Assembly (NCBI GenBank): GCA_026004795.1
Contig: BPJV01000008.1
Span: forward strand, 62,001 to 126,000
Direction: 5' to 3'
Length of the DNA: 64,000 bases
From: Pirellulaceae bacterium
GTDB lineage: Bacteria > Planctomycetota > Planctomycetia > Pirellulales > Pirellulaceae
Positions 30,901 through 42,500 of this stretch are shown in pieces. Positions within the stretch are counted from its first letter, which is position 1, and each line of letters opens with the position of its first letter. The notes beneath the pieces are model-generated. The model was not told the origin of the DNA and did not search any database. It saw only the letters and a program-made list of their open reading frames with translations. Position numbers and translations under genes: made by a program.

Positions 30901-33900
30901 TTGATGCGATTGGGTTTCAGGTTATTCCCCGCTACGTCGGCCACGCCCCGCAGGAAGAAAGAGTCGATGTTCGCATCGACGGTAACGGCATTCTCCACAA
31001 ACAGCGTGTCACCACCGCGGTCGATAGCCACCAACGGAGTATGGAGCGCCTGTTGAATCGCGTCCAGGATAGCCCGTTTCATGTCGCTGCCGGTGAAGCT
31101 CGGATCCTGAACGAAATGAACCGCCTTGGCTCCACCCGGAACCCCACTGATGCGCAGCGATGGGGCTCCCGATATATCAAAGCGATGCGTCGGTTTCGCA
31201 TCGAATGCCAACGTGCCATCGGCCAACACATCGACCGTCAAATCCAAGCCGGCCCCCTCTACGGCTGCCTTGATCGCCTGGCCGAGCGTCTGCCGCGTGC
31301 CATTGGTAAAGCTGAAACGGACCGGGACATTCGAGGAACTAACGCCGTTGTTGCGATCCACGTCCTCCAACTCGAAGGTGACCGTCGTGGTGCCGTTGGA
31401 AATCGTGAACGTCTCTCCGTCACTGGCCACTGCCTGGTGCAAGGTCAACAACGTTGCTCCCAGATTGACGTTGCTGGCCGGCAGATTCCCCAGGATCAGT
31501 TGGCCGTTGCCCAGGTCGGTAGCTTGAATCCCCAGAGAAGATCCATTGACGGAATTGACAATCGATGCCGCAATATCATTGCGCGTGCTCAGCAAACTGT
31601 AGGGAACGACCACATTGCCCGGTGCCGACGGCCCGCTATTGTCCGCATCGAACTCGAATCGCACGGTGCGACCATTCGCGGTGATGGAGAATGTGCTGTT
31701 TTCCACAATATCACCGGCTCCCCGCGTAGGCACGGTGAGAACCAATGGACCGTTAATCTGCATTTGGGTGTTGGAGCGAACTCCGGGCGTTCCGAAAACA
31801 GCCAACGAGGGGGAGCCGCTTACATCGACCACATCTCCTACAGCACCGCCTAGGATAATGTTGCCGCGTCCCAAGTGGACTGGTGACAGTCCTAGACCGC
31901 TGGATGCCACCGCCGCGACGATCCGGCCGGCAATCGTGCTTTCGTCATCCTGCGGATCGACGACAATCGCTACGTTCCCCGGTGCTACGTTGCCCGTGTT
32001 GGTGAATTCAAATGTTTGGGCCGAGCCGCCAGCAGCTATCGTGAAGGTGTCTCCGGCATCGGGGGTGCGCGAGACTCCGACCACCGAGATCAAGGAATTG
32101 ACATTCGTCACCGCGCCGCTGGCAGGCAGGCCCAGGTAGAGCAAGTCATCCGACAGCACCTGCGGCATGACCGACAATCCACTGGAGCGAATCGCATTGG
32201 CAGTGGCAACGGTCAGATCGCGCATGGTCAATGCCGTGCTGATATCGATGGCCACTGCGGCGGTAGACACATTGCCGTCGGTGTCATACTCAAACGTGAT
32301 GGTGCGTGCGCCGTCGTTGATCTGGAACTGCTGACCATCGGAGACACCTCCTGGTCGGGGACCTAAGGGAGGCATCTGGAGAGCCAGCGTGGTAGCTGGC
32401 TGATTCAATGCCGAGAAGGTCGTATTGATGCGCACACCCGCCGACGCCCCAATGAATACCGTCCCGGCATCGACCTTCGAGGCCACTACCGGTAGGCCGG
32501 AACCCTGAATGGCAAGAACAAGCGCATCACTGATATCCTCTTGTGCAGCGCCCAAGATAAAAGGAATCGCTACGTTACCGGCAAGCACATTGTTGTTGCG
32601 GTCAAACTCAAACGTGACCGACTGGCTGGCCGTGGAAATGGTGAAGCGATCACCGTCGTCGACGCCACCGAAACCACCACCAGCGAGCGGTACCAGCAGA
32701 TTCAAACTTTGTGGTACCTGCAAGCGGTAACCACTCTCGTACTCGAAAACAACCTCACCACCATTGGTGTCGACAATCGTGAAGGTATCCCCATCCTGCA
32801 CGGTATCTCCCGCCGGGGCCACCAACACGAATCGATCTCGGTTGTTGATCGCGATCTCATAGACGGACGATGGCTTCCACACCCCGGCCAAGGGGGTGAG
32901 GATGATCTCATCACGCGTAGAATTGTAAGCAAACGTGTAGTCGATACCTTCCACCAACATGCGGCCATTTTCAAAGACCACGACGTTCGCCCCAACGGTA
33001 CGCCGGTTACCGTCCGGAGCGCTGACCACAGTATCGTCGTTAATCCCGAGCCCAAAGAAAGGATTGGTCGGCTCGTTTCCATCAGCTAGTTGCAAGCGGA
33101 ATTCGGAGTAAACCCCAGACCGCAATTGAACGACCGATAGCGCCGGATCAAGGTCGATCAACTGCGCGTCGTTGTCAATCGGGTTCAGCAGGATGGCGGC
33201 CGGCCCCACATCGTCGGAACGCTCGATGGCACCTCGATCCTTGAAAACATTCTGTCCCTGCCCTGCCGGGGGCGCGACATTCGGATCGTCGACGCGAAGT
33301 TGGCCCGCCAGGTCATAGTTGGGGGCACTGATGGGAGCACGAGGAATTCCCACGGCGTCCTTGACCACCGTCATGCTGGGACGATCGGGCAGGACATCGA
33401 TACTGCTGTCCACCAAGGGAGAATTCGGGGCCGGTAGGAAGTTTCCAGCCTGCGCGTTGACGAACAAACGGGTGCCGTCGGCGATATCGAAGTTGAAGTC
33501 AAGGGACGTGTTGGGAACATTGGTCGGAGTTTGCTCGATGCCCGTACCGAAACGGACATTGGTCGTCGCTGGCTCATCGTACTGGAAGATCGAACCACCC
33601 AATACGACCTCTCCCGGCTTCAGCACCAAATTGGGATTGTCCGTACCGTACGGGGCCAAGCCGCCGGTCAGCGGGAAACGTCGCGACTCTTCGGCAATCA
33701 CCGGGGATTGCAGGTTGAAGAACACATTATTGAGAATCGTCGGACTAGCACCCCGCGATGCCAGCACCCCCGTCTCCGGGAGCAATTGGTCGAGATTGTT
33801 ATTCTCGTTGGCGTCCGGATCCACCAGGATCGCGCCGTTGCCATCGATATATGCGGCGTTCTTGACCACCACGAACTTTTCCGTGGTGCCATCGCCAACT

Positions 33901-36900
33901 GATGTGAAGGACAAAGACGTGGTCGACAACCGGTCGTGTCCAATTCCTAGATTGCTCATCGACACGATTACCGTCCGAGTGCTACCGATCGTTCCTCGGG
34001 CAAACAGTCGACCATCAACGCGCCGGGGGAACAACTCAATCCCTTGATTGATCTGCCAGAAGGGGCCACTGAGCAAGCGCTCCACCTCCCGCTCGCTGAG
34101 ATGGTTGAAACCGAGTCCGCTAACTAGATTCGTATCCCACGTGGCGAATTCTCCGAGGAACGTGGCAATGTCACCTACGATGGTGTTGAAGGGAGCATCG
34201 ATTACCCCGGCCAGACCCCCCAAGGGAACGGCATGCACCGGCGGCAGTGGATTGGCCGTACCCTTGTCGCCATTGGGCAGATTCTGAGTGTTGGGGATAG
34301 CCGGTTGTCCGCCTGCACCACCCTCATTGATCGCTTTGGCGATGGCTCGCGCCACGTCCGGAGCTCTCCAATCCGCATCGATATTGATCGGTATGTTGTT
34401 GGGGTTGGATGGGCCGCCCCCTCCCAAGACGAACTCGAAGGTTCTCCCAGCGCTTCCCGTCGTGCCGATATCAGGGACACCGTAGACCGTGAAGGTGTCC
34501 CCACTCTGGTAAGCACTGGCATCCTGAGCCGTGATGACGAATTCCTGCAAATGACGTGCGGAGATGGTAATCGTGTAACTGCCCGTCGTCGCACCGGCAA
34601 CGCGATTGGCGAAGGATAACGGATTGTAGTCGGTGTTTCCAGCAGAACTAATTGCTGCGTAATAAACGCCTGGTTTCAATGCCGTGAAGTCGGCATACGG
34701 ATCGAGGCTGACTGCCTCGCCCGGTGCCGGATCGTTATCGCTGATCGTTCGCACCGCCCCGCTGGCATTGCGGAATTCTTGAATCCGGCCTTGCGCATCG
34801 AAAATGCGCAGCACCGAATCGAGTCCGCTGCCGTTGGTGTCGACATCGATGATCACGCGCTCACCAAGCCCCAGTTTGAACTGGAAGAAGTCGACATCGG
34901 CCGCCGCACCGGCGATCGCGGTTGTGGTAACGGAATCACCGATCACCCCGGTCGCCGTGTATTCGAGCGGATTGTGACTGGTTCCCTGCCATGTTTGAAT
35001 GGCATCGGCGATCGTGTCGTTCGGCTCCTGAGTGGCCGCCTCGCCATTGAAACTGGCCCGCCCATCCTTACCAATGATGGTGTTGTTAACGATGCGGGCA
35101 TGGGGTTGCGGGGCAGCCCCCAAGTCCAACGGTCGAATGTCGAAGGGATTGCCACCGCCGGCCGCATTGGCGAACACGATGTTGTTTACTCCCTCCAGGT
35201 AAACCGCTGGCCGGTTGTAATACTCAGGATAGATCCCACTGTTGATGTTCGCAGGGGCTCCTGAGACCGGGCCAAGCAGGCTTTGTGCCACCGTGGCGCG
35301 TACATGCTGCGTCGTGCCATTGGTGACAAAAATGCTTCCGAGAATCGCATCCCGCACCGCATGCATCGTTTCCATGGCGCTGGTGGCGAACGCCACCAAT
35401 GGGTTGCCGGTACTACGGGTGTAGAAATCGCCTCCCTCTTCACGGTAGTAGATGGGCACGGCATTGGCGGAGACACCATTGCCTTCAACCTGTCCACTAC
35501 CGAAGGTCGGTGCTCCGGTTCCCGCGCCGGCCATGTCTTCGAATTCGAACCGCAAACGCATGCGGTCGGAATCGATGATCAGGGCGTCCCCGTCATCCAG
35601 AAAAGCACCAAAATGATCCGGGTTCTGAGCGTTATTAACCGTCGCTGAGTTATCAGTTGGCGGGATCTGTAGCGGTGTTATCATCCAAATGGGCGATTCT
35701 CCGTCAATCTTCACGCCCCCTAACCCGCCTTCTTCAAGAAGGTTGTTTTGGACGACAACGCCAGGCACGATACCGCCAGCGACCGCATTGTTCAGAACAG
35801 GCAGGTTGCGCACCGCTTGGACACCGACCAACGGCGGCTTGTCTTGAATCATTGAGCGAGAAAATGGCCCGAACACTCCGTTGTCGGCCTCGGAATCTCG
35901 AGGATCGGCTAGTCGTTCGGCGGGCTGACTCCAAATCCCGTAATCGCGTGATTCGCGAATCGTGTTGTTCTGGATGATCACTTGGCTCTGAGCGCGCTCG
36001 ATATTGCGGTCGCTCCAACCGGTGTGCTCGATGACCTGCAGCGCACCGGCCGGGTTGGCAGCCGCGATCGTGCGTACTCTAGCTCGCCCGAACAGATTCA
36101 CCTTGGCATCGGTGCCTGCTGGACCGGTGGCCACTCCTCCACTGGAGGCTGCCCGCACACTCAATTGCGATTGCACCGCCGAGCTATTGATTACTTCACG
36201 GATCTTGCGAGCGATGACGTAGCTGGGGTCGCTGGGACTGAAGTTGATGGCGATGTTTCCGAGGCTGACGCCCCCCGACGAATTGAATTCGAAGACCAGC
36301 TCCCGCCCTCCGTCGCTGATAGCGAACCGATCACCATCAGTGAGATCCGCACCCGACGGCGCTACGATGGAAGTCTGATCGTCCAAGCGATCATTCGTGT
36401 CCCAAGACTGGGTCAAAATAGGAGCGCCGAAGGTGTTCGATTGGAAAAACGTCTCGGCCAGGCGCACCTCGAACTGGTAAGCACCGGTAGTGGTCATCGA
36501 CGATGGGACCTGGATCGGCGCGTAGGTCGGGTTGGGTTCGGCCGACATGACGCGCGCCCCGTTTTGCAATCGGACGTGGACATCACTGACCTGCACCGAC
36601 GTCGGATTGTCATTCCGAGTCGCAAACTCGACGAAAATGTCTGCCGGATCCGGCGGCCCCGCCGGGAACAGGTCGGCCCAGCGGTTGAGACTGATGACCG
36701 CTTCTTGCGGTGATCCTCCCGTCAACACAACCTCGGTCGGTCCGGCGTTATTGCCATCGGTGGTTGCCACGCGAATGCGTTGAGCGCCGACAACGACAAA
36801 CACATCCAGATTGCCGCTGTTGACCTGATAATCGAAGACCAGGTTCGGGCTGTCCTGCGCCGCGCTATAAGTCCGCAGGTTGAAGGTACGCGTGACCGCA

Positions 36901-39573
36901 GATTGTTGCTGCCCCAGAAACGCACCGCTCAAGAGGATAGGATCGCCCCCGGAACCGATGCGTTCACCCCGCTCGGCAAATCCAATGATGACGCGATCCA
37001 GTGCCGTGCTGGGATTACTTCCACGGAACACCAATCGCAATCCGTCTTGTCCGGCAAAGTTGTAGCTGAACAGTTGATTGGCTAGATCGAGCTTGATCGA
37101 GTTGCTGCCAGCGCTCAAGACAGGAAGACCGGAAACGGCGTTGGTGGTGGCAATCAACGTCTCGTTACCATTGGCATCGCGAACGTAGATCTCGAAAGTC
37201 CCACCGGGATGGTTGTAATCGACATAGGCGGTCGGGAGATCAGCGGCCGTGTAGCTACCCAAACTGAACGGCGCCGATACGATCTCACCGCCGGGGCCCA
37301 GTGTCTGACTGGGGAGAAAATTCTGCACCACCGGGGGAGCCGCGGTGGTCACCCCAGGGACGTACTGCGTATCCACAATCCGGCGAATCGAATTGATCGG
37401 CTCGGTGCGCACAGGATTGAGAAGTTTGGCACGAGGCTGATACGCCGCCGAAGAAACCGCGATCAAATAGGTTCCAGGAGCCAAAGCGATGGGACCGATG
37501 TACGGGTCCTTCGTACCCGCCGAACCGCGCGACAAGTCGTGCTGGTCCGTCCCTGCCAATGGTCGCGCTTGGTCCTCCGCGATGTTACTACCATCACCGG
37601 AGTAGATCAGTCGGTATTGCGACTCGCCGAAAAACGTGGTGGAAGATTCCTCCTGGAAGATGTTGATCGACGTATCAGCTCGATTGAAGCCATCGGCATA
37701 ATCCACGTCGATCACGATCGGCACCATGCCGCCGACCGAGTTGATCACGTCCTCTTGAGAGATGTCCAGTCGGTAGAAGTCGACATCCTGTGTCGAGCTG
37801 ATCGTTCCCGCAACGCTGATTCCTCCGAGAGCCGTTTCCAGGATGTTGCCGATGTATTGAGGCCGCGCACCAGTCTGGCGCTCGAATGGAGTACCGAACA
37901 ACGGACCGACTGGTGAGAGTCCCTGAGCGGAATCGTTGTTGGCATACGTTTGGCCACTTCCCGGGAAAGCATTGCCGGCACTCTCATCCTCAGCGATCTC
38001 GCCCATCAACGGCGACGTACCAGGCAATCCGACGACGCGGATGCCATTCATCGCGTAACGAATATCGGCGTAACTAACCGTCGACCCGGCGAACTCCTGT
38101 TCCTCGCGCAGACGCACTTGAACCATGTAGCTGCCATCGCTCAAGCCACCTGCCGGATCGGTGATGTCACGTCCGGCGCTGCGGACACGGAAGAAGTAGG
38201 TACTGCGGCTACCTGCCGCTCCGGGCAACACCACACGGAATCCAGGATCGCGGGGATTCGTCGTGCCATCTTCCTTGACCGCCCCACTGGCAGTCCGCCT
38301 AACCTGACCGATGCGCTCGGGGAGCGGGTTGACGGCGTTGGCAGAGATCAGATTGGACACGAAAAGGCTGGACGGATTATCCGCCTCCACCGTACTGTTG
38401 ACGCTTCGTGCCAGCAGCCGTCCGTTGGGATCAAGCATTTCCAGCACAAGATCGGACGAAGGATCGGTGGCATCGATATCCAACCACACCATCGTCCCCG
38501 CCACGCCGGTAAAACTGTACACGTCCACGTCACCCGGCGCGCTGAGCGTTCCCTCGACGGTGAAACCAAGTCGTAACGCCTCACTGCTTTCCTTGACATC
38601 ACCGGCCAAGTCTCCCAGGAACTGAGAATTGCTCGTGGTGGCATTCTGTCCTGGCGCCGCGGCATTGGGGCTTTCCAGCTCCAGTGTTATGGCGACATTG
38701 CGATCGTTGGAGAATTGGTCGAGCAAAATGCCTCGCCAATCTCCCGGTTGAGGAATCGAACCGATTCCATCGTTGTTGGTGTCGGTCTGCGGCGTGCCAT
38801 CGGGCTTCAACCCAGCTCCCACCGTATCGTCTTTAAGACTGGTGAGAATCACCGGAAATCCAGGCTGCCCCAAGATGTGGATGGTGCCCCCGACCCGATC
38901 GGGACCCGTCGACAGATCACCGATGGCCGATAGCCCCGCCCCCAGGTAGCGATTGAAGTTCGACCCATACCCAGCGAACTTCACCACCAACGATTCGTTG
39001 GGAGCGCTTTGCAGTCGCAGTCCCCCTTCATGCTCCAGATTGCTGGTAAAGATTTCGTTGGTAACGACGTGCACGATGTCCGTGTCATCCCACACGCTGG
39101 CCGTGGTCAGAATCGCGCCACCGCGGATCTTCAGGCCGTTCAAGCCGTTGTTCTCCAGGCGGTTGTCACGCAATAACGGGCCTCGATTGGTATGGTACTG
39201 ATCATGTCGGTCGGCCGCACCGGTCTGTCGGCCGGGGTCTCCTTGCAGATCATCGACCATGCTGTTGACATCGATTTCGATCGGTGGCGCTACATTGTCG
39301 ACAAACGTGTTGCCGATGATGACCGGCTGGGCGCCGCGGACGAAGATGGTAGCCGGTGCATTGCTCAATCTACCGAACCGCGTCCCCGGTCCTTGGCCGC
39401 CAAAACCATTGTCGTTGTTTTCAAAGATCGAATTGGCGATGCGTGCGTCGGCTTGATGGATTTCAATCGTATTGAAGGCTCGGAAGGTACCCTCGATCCG
39501 AGTCACGCCACCACCATAGGCGAAACGTGCATGGTCGACGCTCAAGGTTGACGTCGGAGCCATGTAGATGCCA
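27903..39573 (-). CDS. Giant A, C-terminal portion (frame after the frameshift)
   Basis: This continues giant A from about residue 1793 of a joined 5682-aa product. It begins at GGIYMAPTSTLSVDHARF, which follows directly on the DW-G of the N-terminal portion and matches giant B's GGLLARHFTSLSVDHAL. The same frame stays open to 39782, but that extension is nonsense by homology. Order: rest of the beta-helix-like region, prepeptidase-C-like repeats, more helix-like segments, FEFD-type modules at about 36020-36350, 35330-35610 and 34320-34520, a six-copy FEFD array (31130-32800), a continuous GEVED domain, about six cadherin-like units, a dockerin-like pair and an acidic tail ending LLGDDEWND. 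No initiation site is seen at the 5' edge, so it is not expected to be an independent gene. Confidence 0.85.
28205..28415 (-). other. Dockerin-like EF-hand pair of giant A
   Basis: The repeats DVNADGFVSPIDALLVINYL and DVNGDNFITPLDALIVINAL are nearly identical to those of giant B and occupy the same position, just before an acidic C-terminal tail of about 110 residues. Confidence 0.85.
28430..30340 (-). repeat. Cadherin/VCBS-like repeat array of giant A (about 6 units)
   Basis: Units open with PPTAADDRYEINED, NDPPTAGDDNLTVNED, NDPPMANGDSMATLED, NDAPTVASPFGTVVMEED, NDAPRLAATLPDITVNED and NDPPSANADSYSVKQG. Two carry VSNTNP/A-LLVTP-type strands. Such repeats usually form calcium-stiffened rods. 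Confidence 0.8.
31130..32800 (-). repeat. Six-copy array of an unnamed ~95-115 aa module (FEFD-type) in giant A
   Basis: Each unit starts near DG-x2-F-x-I and carries a T/V-x-F-E-F/Y/L core (VTFEFDRNN, ITFEYDTDG, QTFEFTNTG, VRFEFDADN, VTFELEDVD), then a (G/S)NV-x-(I/V) strand, an amphipathic helix with A-(I/V)-x3-G-x-G-L, and a closing strand such as SLAVFGTPG or SLRISGVPG. The first copy is incomplete. Giant B has a single copy at the same site (16250-16495). I cannot name the family. Confidence 0.75.
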
Positions 39574-42500
39574 CCCCCAATCTCGTGGCGCGGGCGTCGT
39601 GGTGGAACCATTGTTGTTGGTATCGAACGTACCGCCAGCGCCGACCGTATCGTCCAGGCGGCTCGTGAATACGACGGGCATCCCGTCGGTACCTTCCGCC
39701 AAGATGGTGGCGCCAAAAGTGGCCTCGATGCGCGCCGCTTCCAACTTGACGACGGTGCCGGGATCGACGACCAAGGAGGCATCGAGCCGGGGGCGCTTGA
39801 CCGCCAACGCTTCCAAGCTCAACCGAGTGCCCAACGAACCACCGTTGTCAACAAACGAGGTGAAGCTGCTGCTGGAGGAATCTGGCCACTCTGCCACCAG
39901 CAAGTAAGGGCCTTGCCCATTGGGGGCGCTGCGGTAGATGCGACGCCCTACGTAACCGGTCAGCGTGGCAGGAAGGTTGTCCAAGCGGATGCCGCTGTTG
40001 GCCGCTACTGTCAAGCTGTTGGTCGGATGAGAAGCCAGGCCCTCGCGACCAGCGGCGTCATACATTACCACGCGGTAGTTGTAGGTGCCGTCCAAAGAGC
40101 CACCAGCCTGCGCGGTCAGAGTCACCCCGCTGACATTCGCACGATCGCGAACGAGAATACCACCCACCGTGCTGCCGTCATCGAAATAGGTGCTGGAGGT
40201 ACGATCAAGAATGGCGACCAATTCGTACGGGCCAGCGCCACCGGGTCGACTGCGATAAAGCCTACGGCGAACGAAGTCACCGGTGGCAGCGGGGAGCCCA
40301 GCCAGGTGAATCGCATTGTGCGTGGCCAGTAGATTCACGTCGATCGTCGCATCCGACGGCAGGCTCTCGTAACCGTTGGCGTCGACGAAGGACATCTTGT
40401 AGTTGTAAACCCCAGGCGGCAACGAGCCGCCTTGATCGATGGCTAGCGAGACAGTACTCAGGCTGGGACTTGTATTGTCCAATAAAGGTCCACCGACGCT
40501 GCCGCTGACCACCAGATTCTCGCTAATTACGTGGACGATATCGATGTCATCGAATCGCCCGGGTACGGTAAGCGTCTCCGTGGTGCCAATAGCAGGTGTG
40601 GTGACGCGAATGAACAGGCCATTGATCGAATTATTGACCAGCCGATTGCGGCGAATCTCCGGGCCCACCCGGTCGTAACCACTGGTGAATTCCCCTCGTG
40701 CCTGGAATTGGGGTTCGTGGAAGTTGGTCTCCCGGAAACTATTCGGCAGCGCGCTCATCGCCGCGTCGGCACTGAATTGCACCAAGTTGTCGGTTATGGT
40801 CGGACGCACCTCCAACATTTGAATCGGATTTACTGTGCGTTGCACCGAATCGATGACAACCTTGCCGCCGCCATACCGGATATCCGCGTGGTTGACGTAC
40901 TGCAGAAAAATGCCTTCGGATTCGATCGACGTGCGTCCGGCGTCAGCATCGATGTCACCGCGGAAGTTGAGGCCTCCCCAATCACCGGGACTGGGGGAAG
41001 TCGACGGCGCATAGGAGTCGAAACCGATCGCTTCATCCATCCATGAGGTGAAGTACACCGACCCGGCTATACGGTCACCACTGGCCGAGCGCAAAGCGCG
41101 TCCGTTGGCATCGAGCAGGAACGGAGTGCCCAGCACCTGCAACGCGGAGCCCGAGCGATCGACATTCAGATTGGTGCTTCCCACGTTGATCGACGCCTGG
41201 CGCAACTTGAAGACTGCTCCCGCGTCGATCATGGTGATGACTCCGTGGGGCACATTCATCGCACTGCCGTCCGCGAGCACCTGTCCGGGCAATAACCCCA
41301 GGCCGATCTCGTAGGCGAAATTGTCGCTCAAGGTACGGATATCACCGTCGGCCCCGCCATTGCCCACGATGCGCACGATGTCCCCGGGATGAGCTGCCGC
41401 GAACACATTGGGGACTCCGCTACCGGCGATATTGTTGAAGGGCCGACTGAGGCTGCCGTCGGCGGCCGGGCCTGCGGACTTGTCCACAAAGAGCGTTCGT
41501 CCCAGCACCTCGATGGAAGTCAAGTCCTCGGACAACGTGATGACCTGTTCACCGGTCAACGTTATCGACGCTCCGTTCTGAACGGCGGAGACGCCGAGGC
41601 TGCCCTGCGCGTTGATCGCCGCAGCTAACTTGCTGGCAATCGTTCCGCCTGGATCGGTGGATGAAATCGGGATCGCAATGCGGCCCGGGGAACTGGGCAC
41701 TCCGGTGGAGGTGAACTCGAACACGCGTTGGGTTCCATTGAAACCACGCACCGTGACCAGTCCACCATCAACCGAACTTCCCGTTCCACCGACGTTGACT
41801 ACGCGATGCAGCGGTCGCGTCTCGAACCAGAAGTTATGGACACCGCCGGGGACGCCATCGCCATCGCCGTCGATGATAACCGCTGGCGTGTCCCCCATTG
41901 CCACATCGCGAATGGCGTCTGAGGTGTCCACCGCAGCACGGAAGGTGACGCGCAATTCGTATTGCCCCTGCGACTTGCCCCCGCTACCGCTATTCTCGAC
42001 CACCCCGTTGTAAGCATCGTTGCCACTAGCGCTCACACCGATGTAATAAACCCCGGACCCGAGCGACTGCCGCAGCATCGAATCGGAACTGAAGTAATCA
42101 TCGTTCTGGGCCACCAACTCCATCCGCCCACCGGTCAACACCACGGGATTCTGATCGATCGAATTCCCGCCCACGGCGGTGGTCGGAGCCCCGGTCGCCA
42201 AGCGAGCCCTTACCAGGCGGCGCGCCGCCGGATGGTCATTGATCGCGTCGACGACTTCACCAACCGTGGTCAACATACTGGGGTTGGAGTTCAAGTCGAT
42301 CCCGATGGCATTGGGAAAAACAAGGATGCCCGGCGCGGAGCTGTCGGAACGATTGGTCTGGGTGAAAAAGATGCGCAACTGGTTGCCCAGCGGTCCTTCG
42401 GCCACGGCTTCGAATTCAACCCGCAGGCTGTTGCCGCCACCGAGCGTGGTGCTGGCCGTCGCCTGCACCTGCCGGAACAACTGCAGATGCGTGTCCAACG

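Noticed and set aside
9353-31853. Many long plus-strand open frames opposite the giants (for example 12971-14785, 11735-12958, 30636-31853)
   Set aside because: They lie exactly opposite well-supported repeats of known type, have Arg/Asp-rich unstructured translations without known motifs, and follow from the codon bias of the minus-strand genes.
31130-32800. DNA-level tandem repeat or CRISPR-like structure in the array
   Set aside because: The periodicity is in the protein; the copies have diverged in DNA sequence and have no short identical repeats with spacers.
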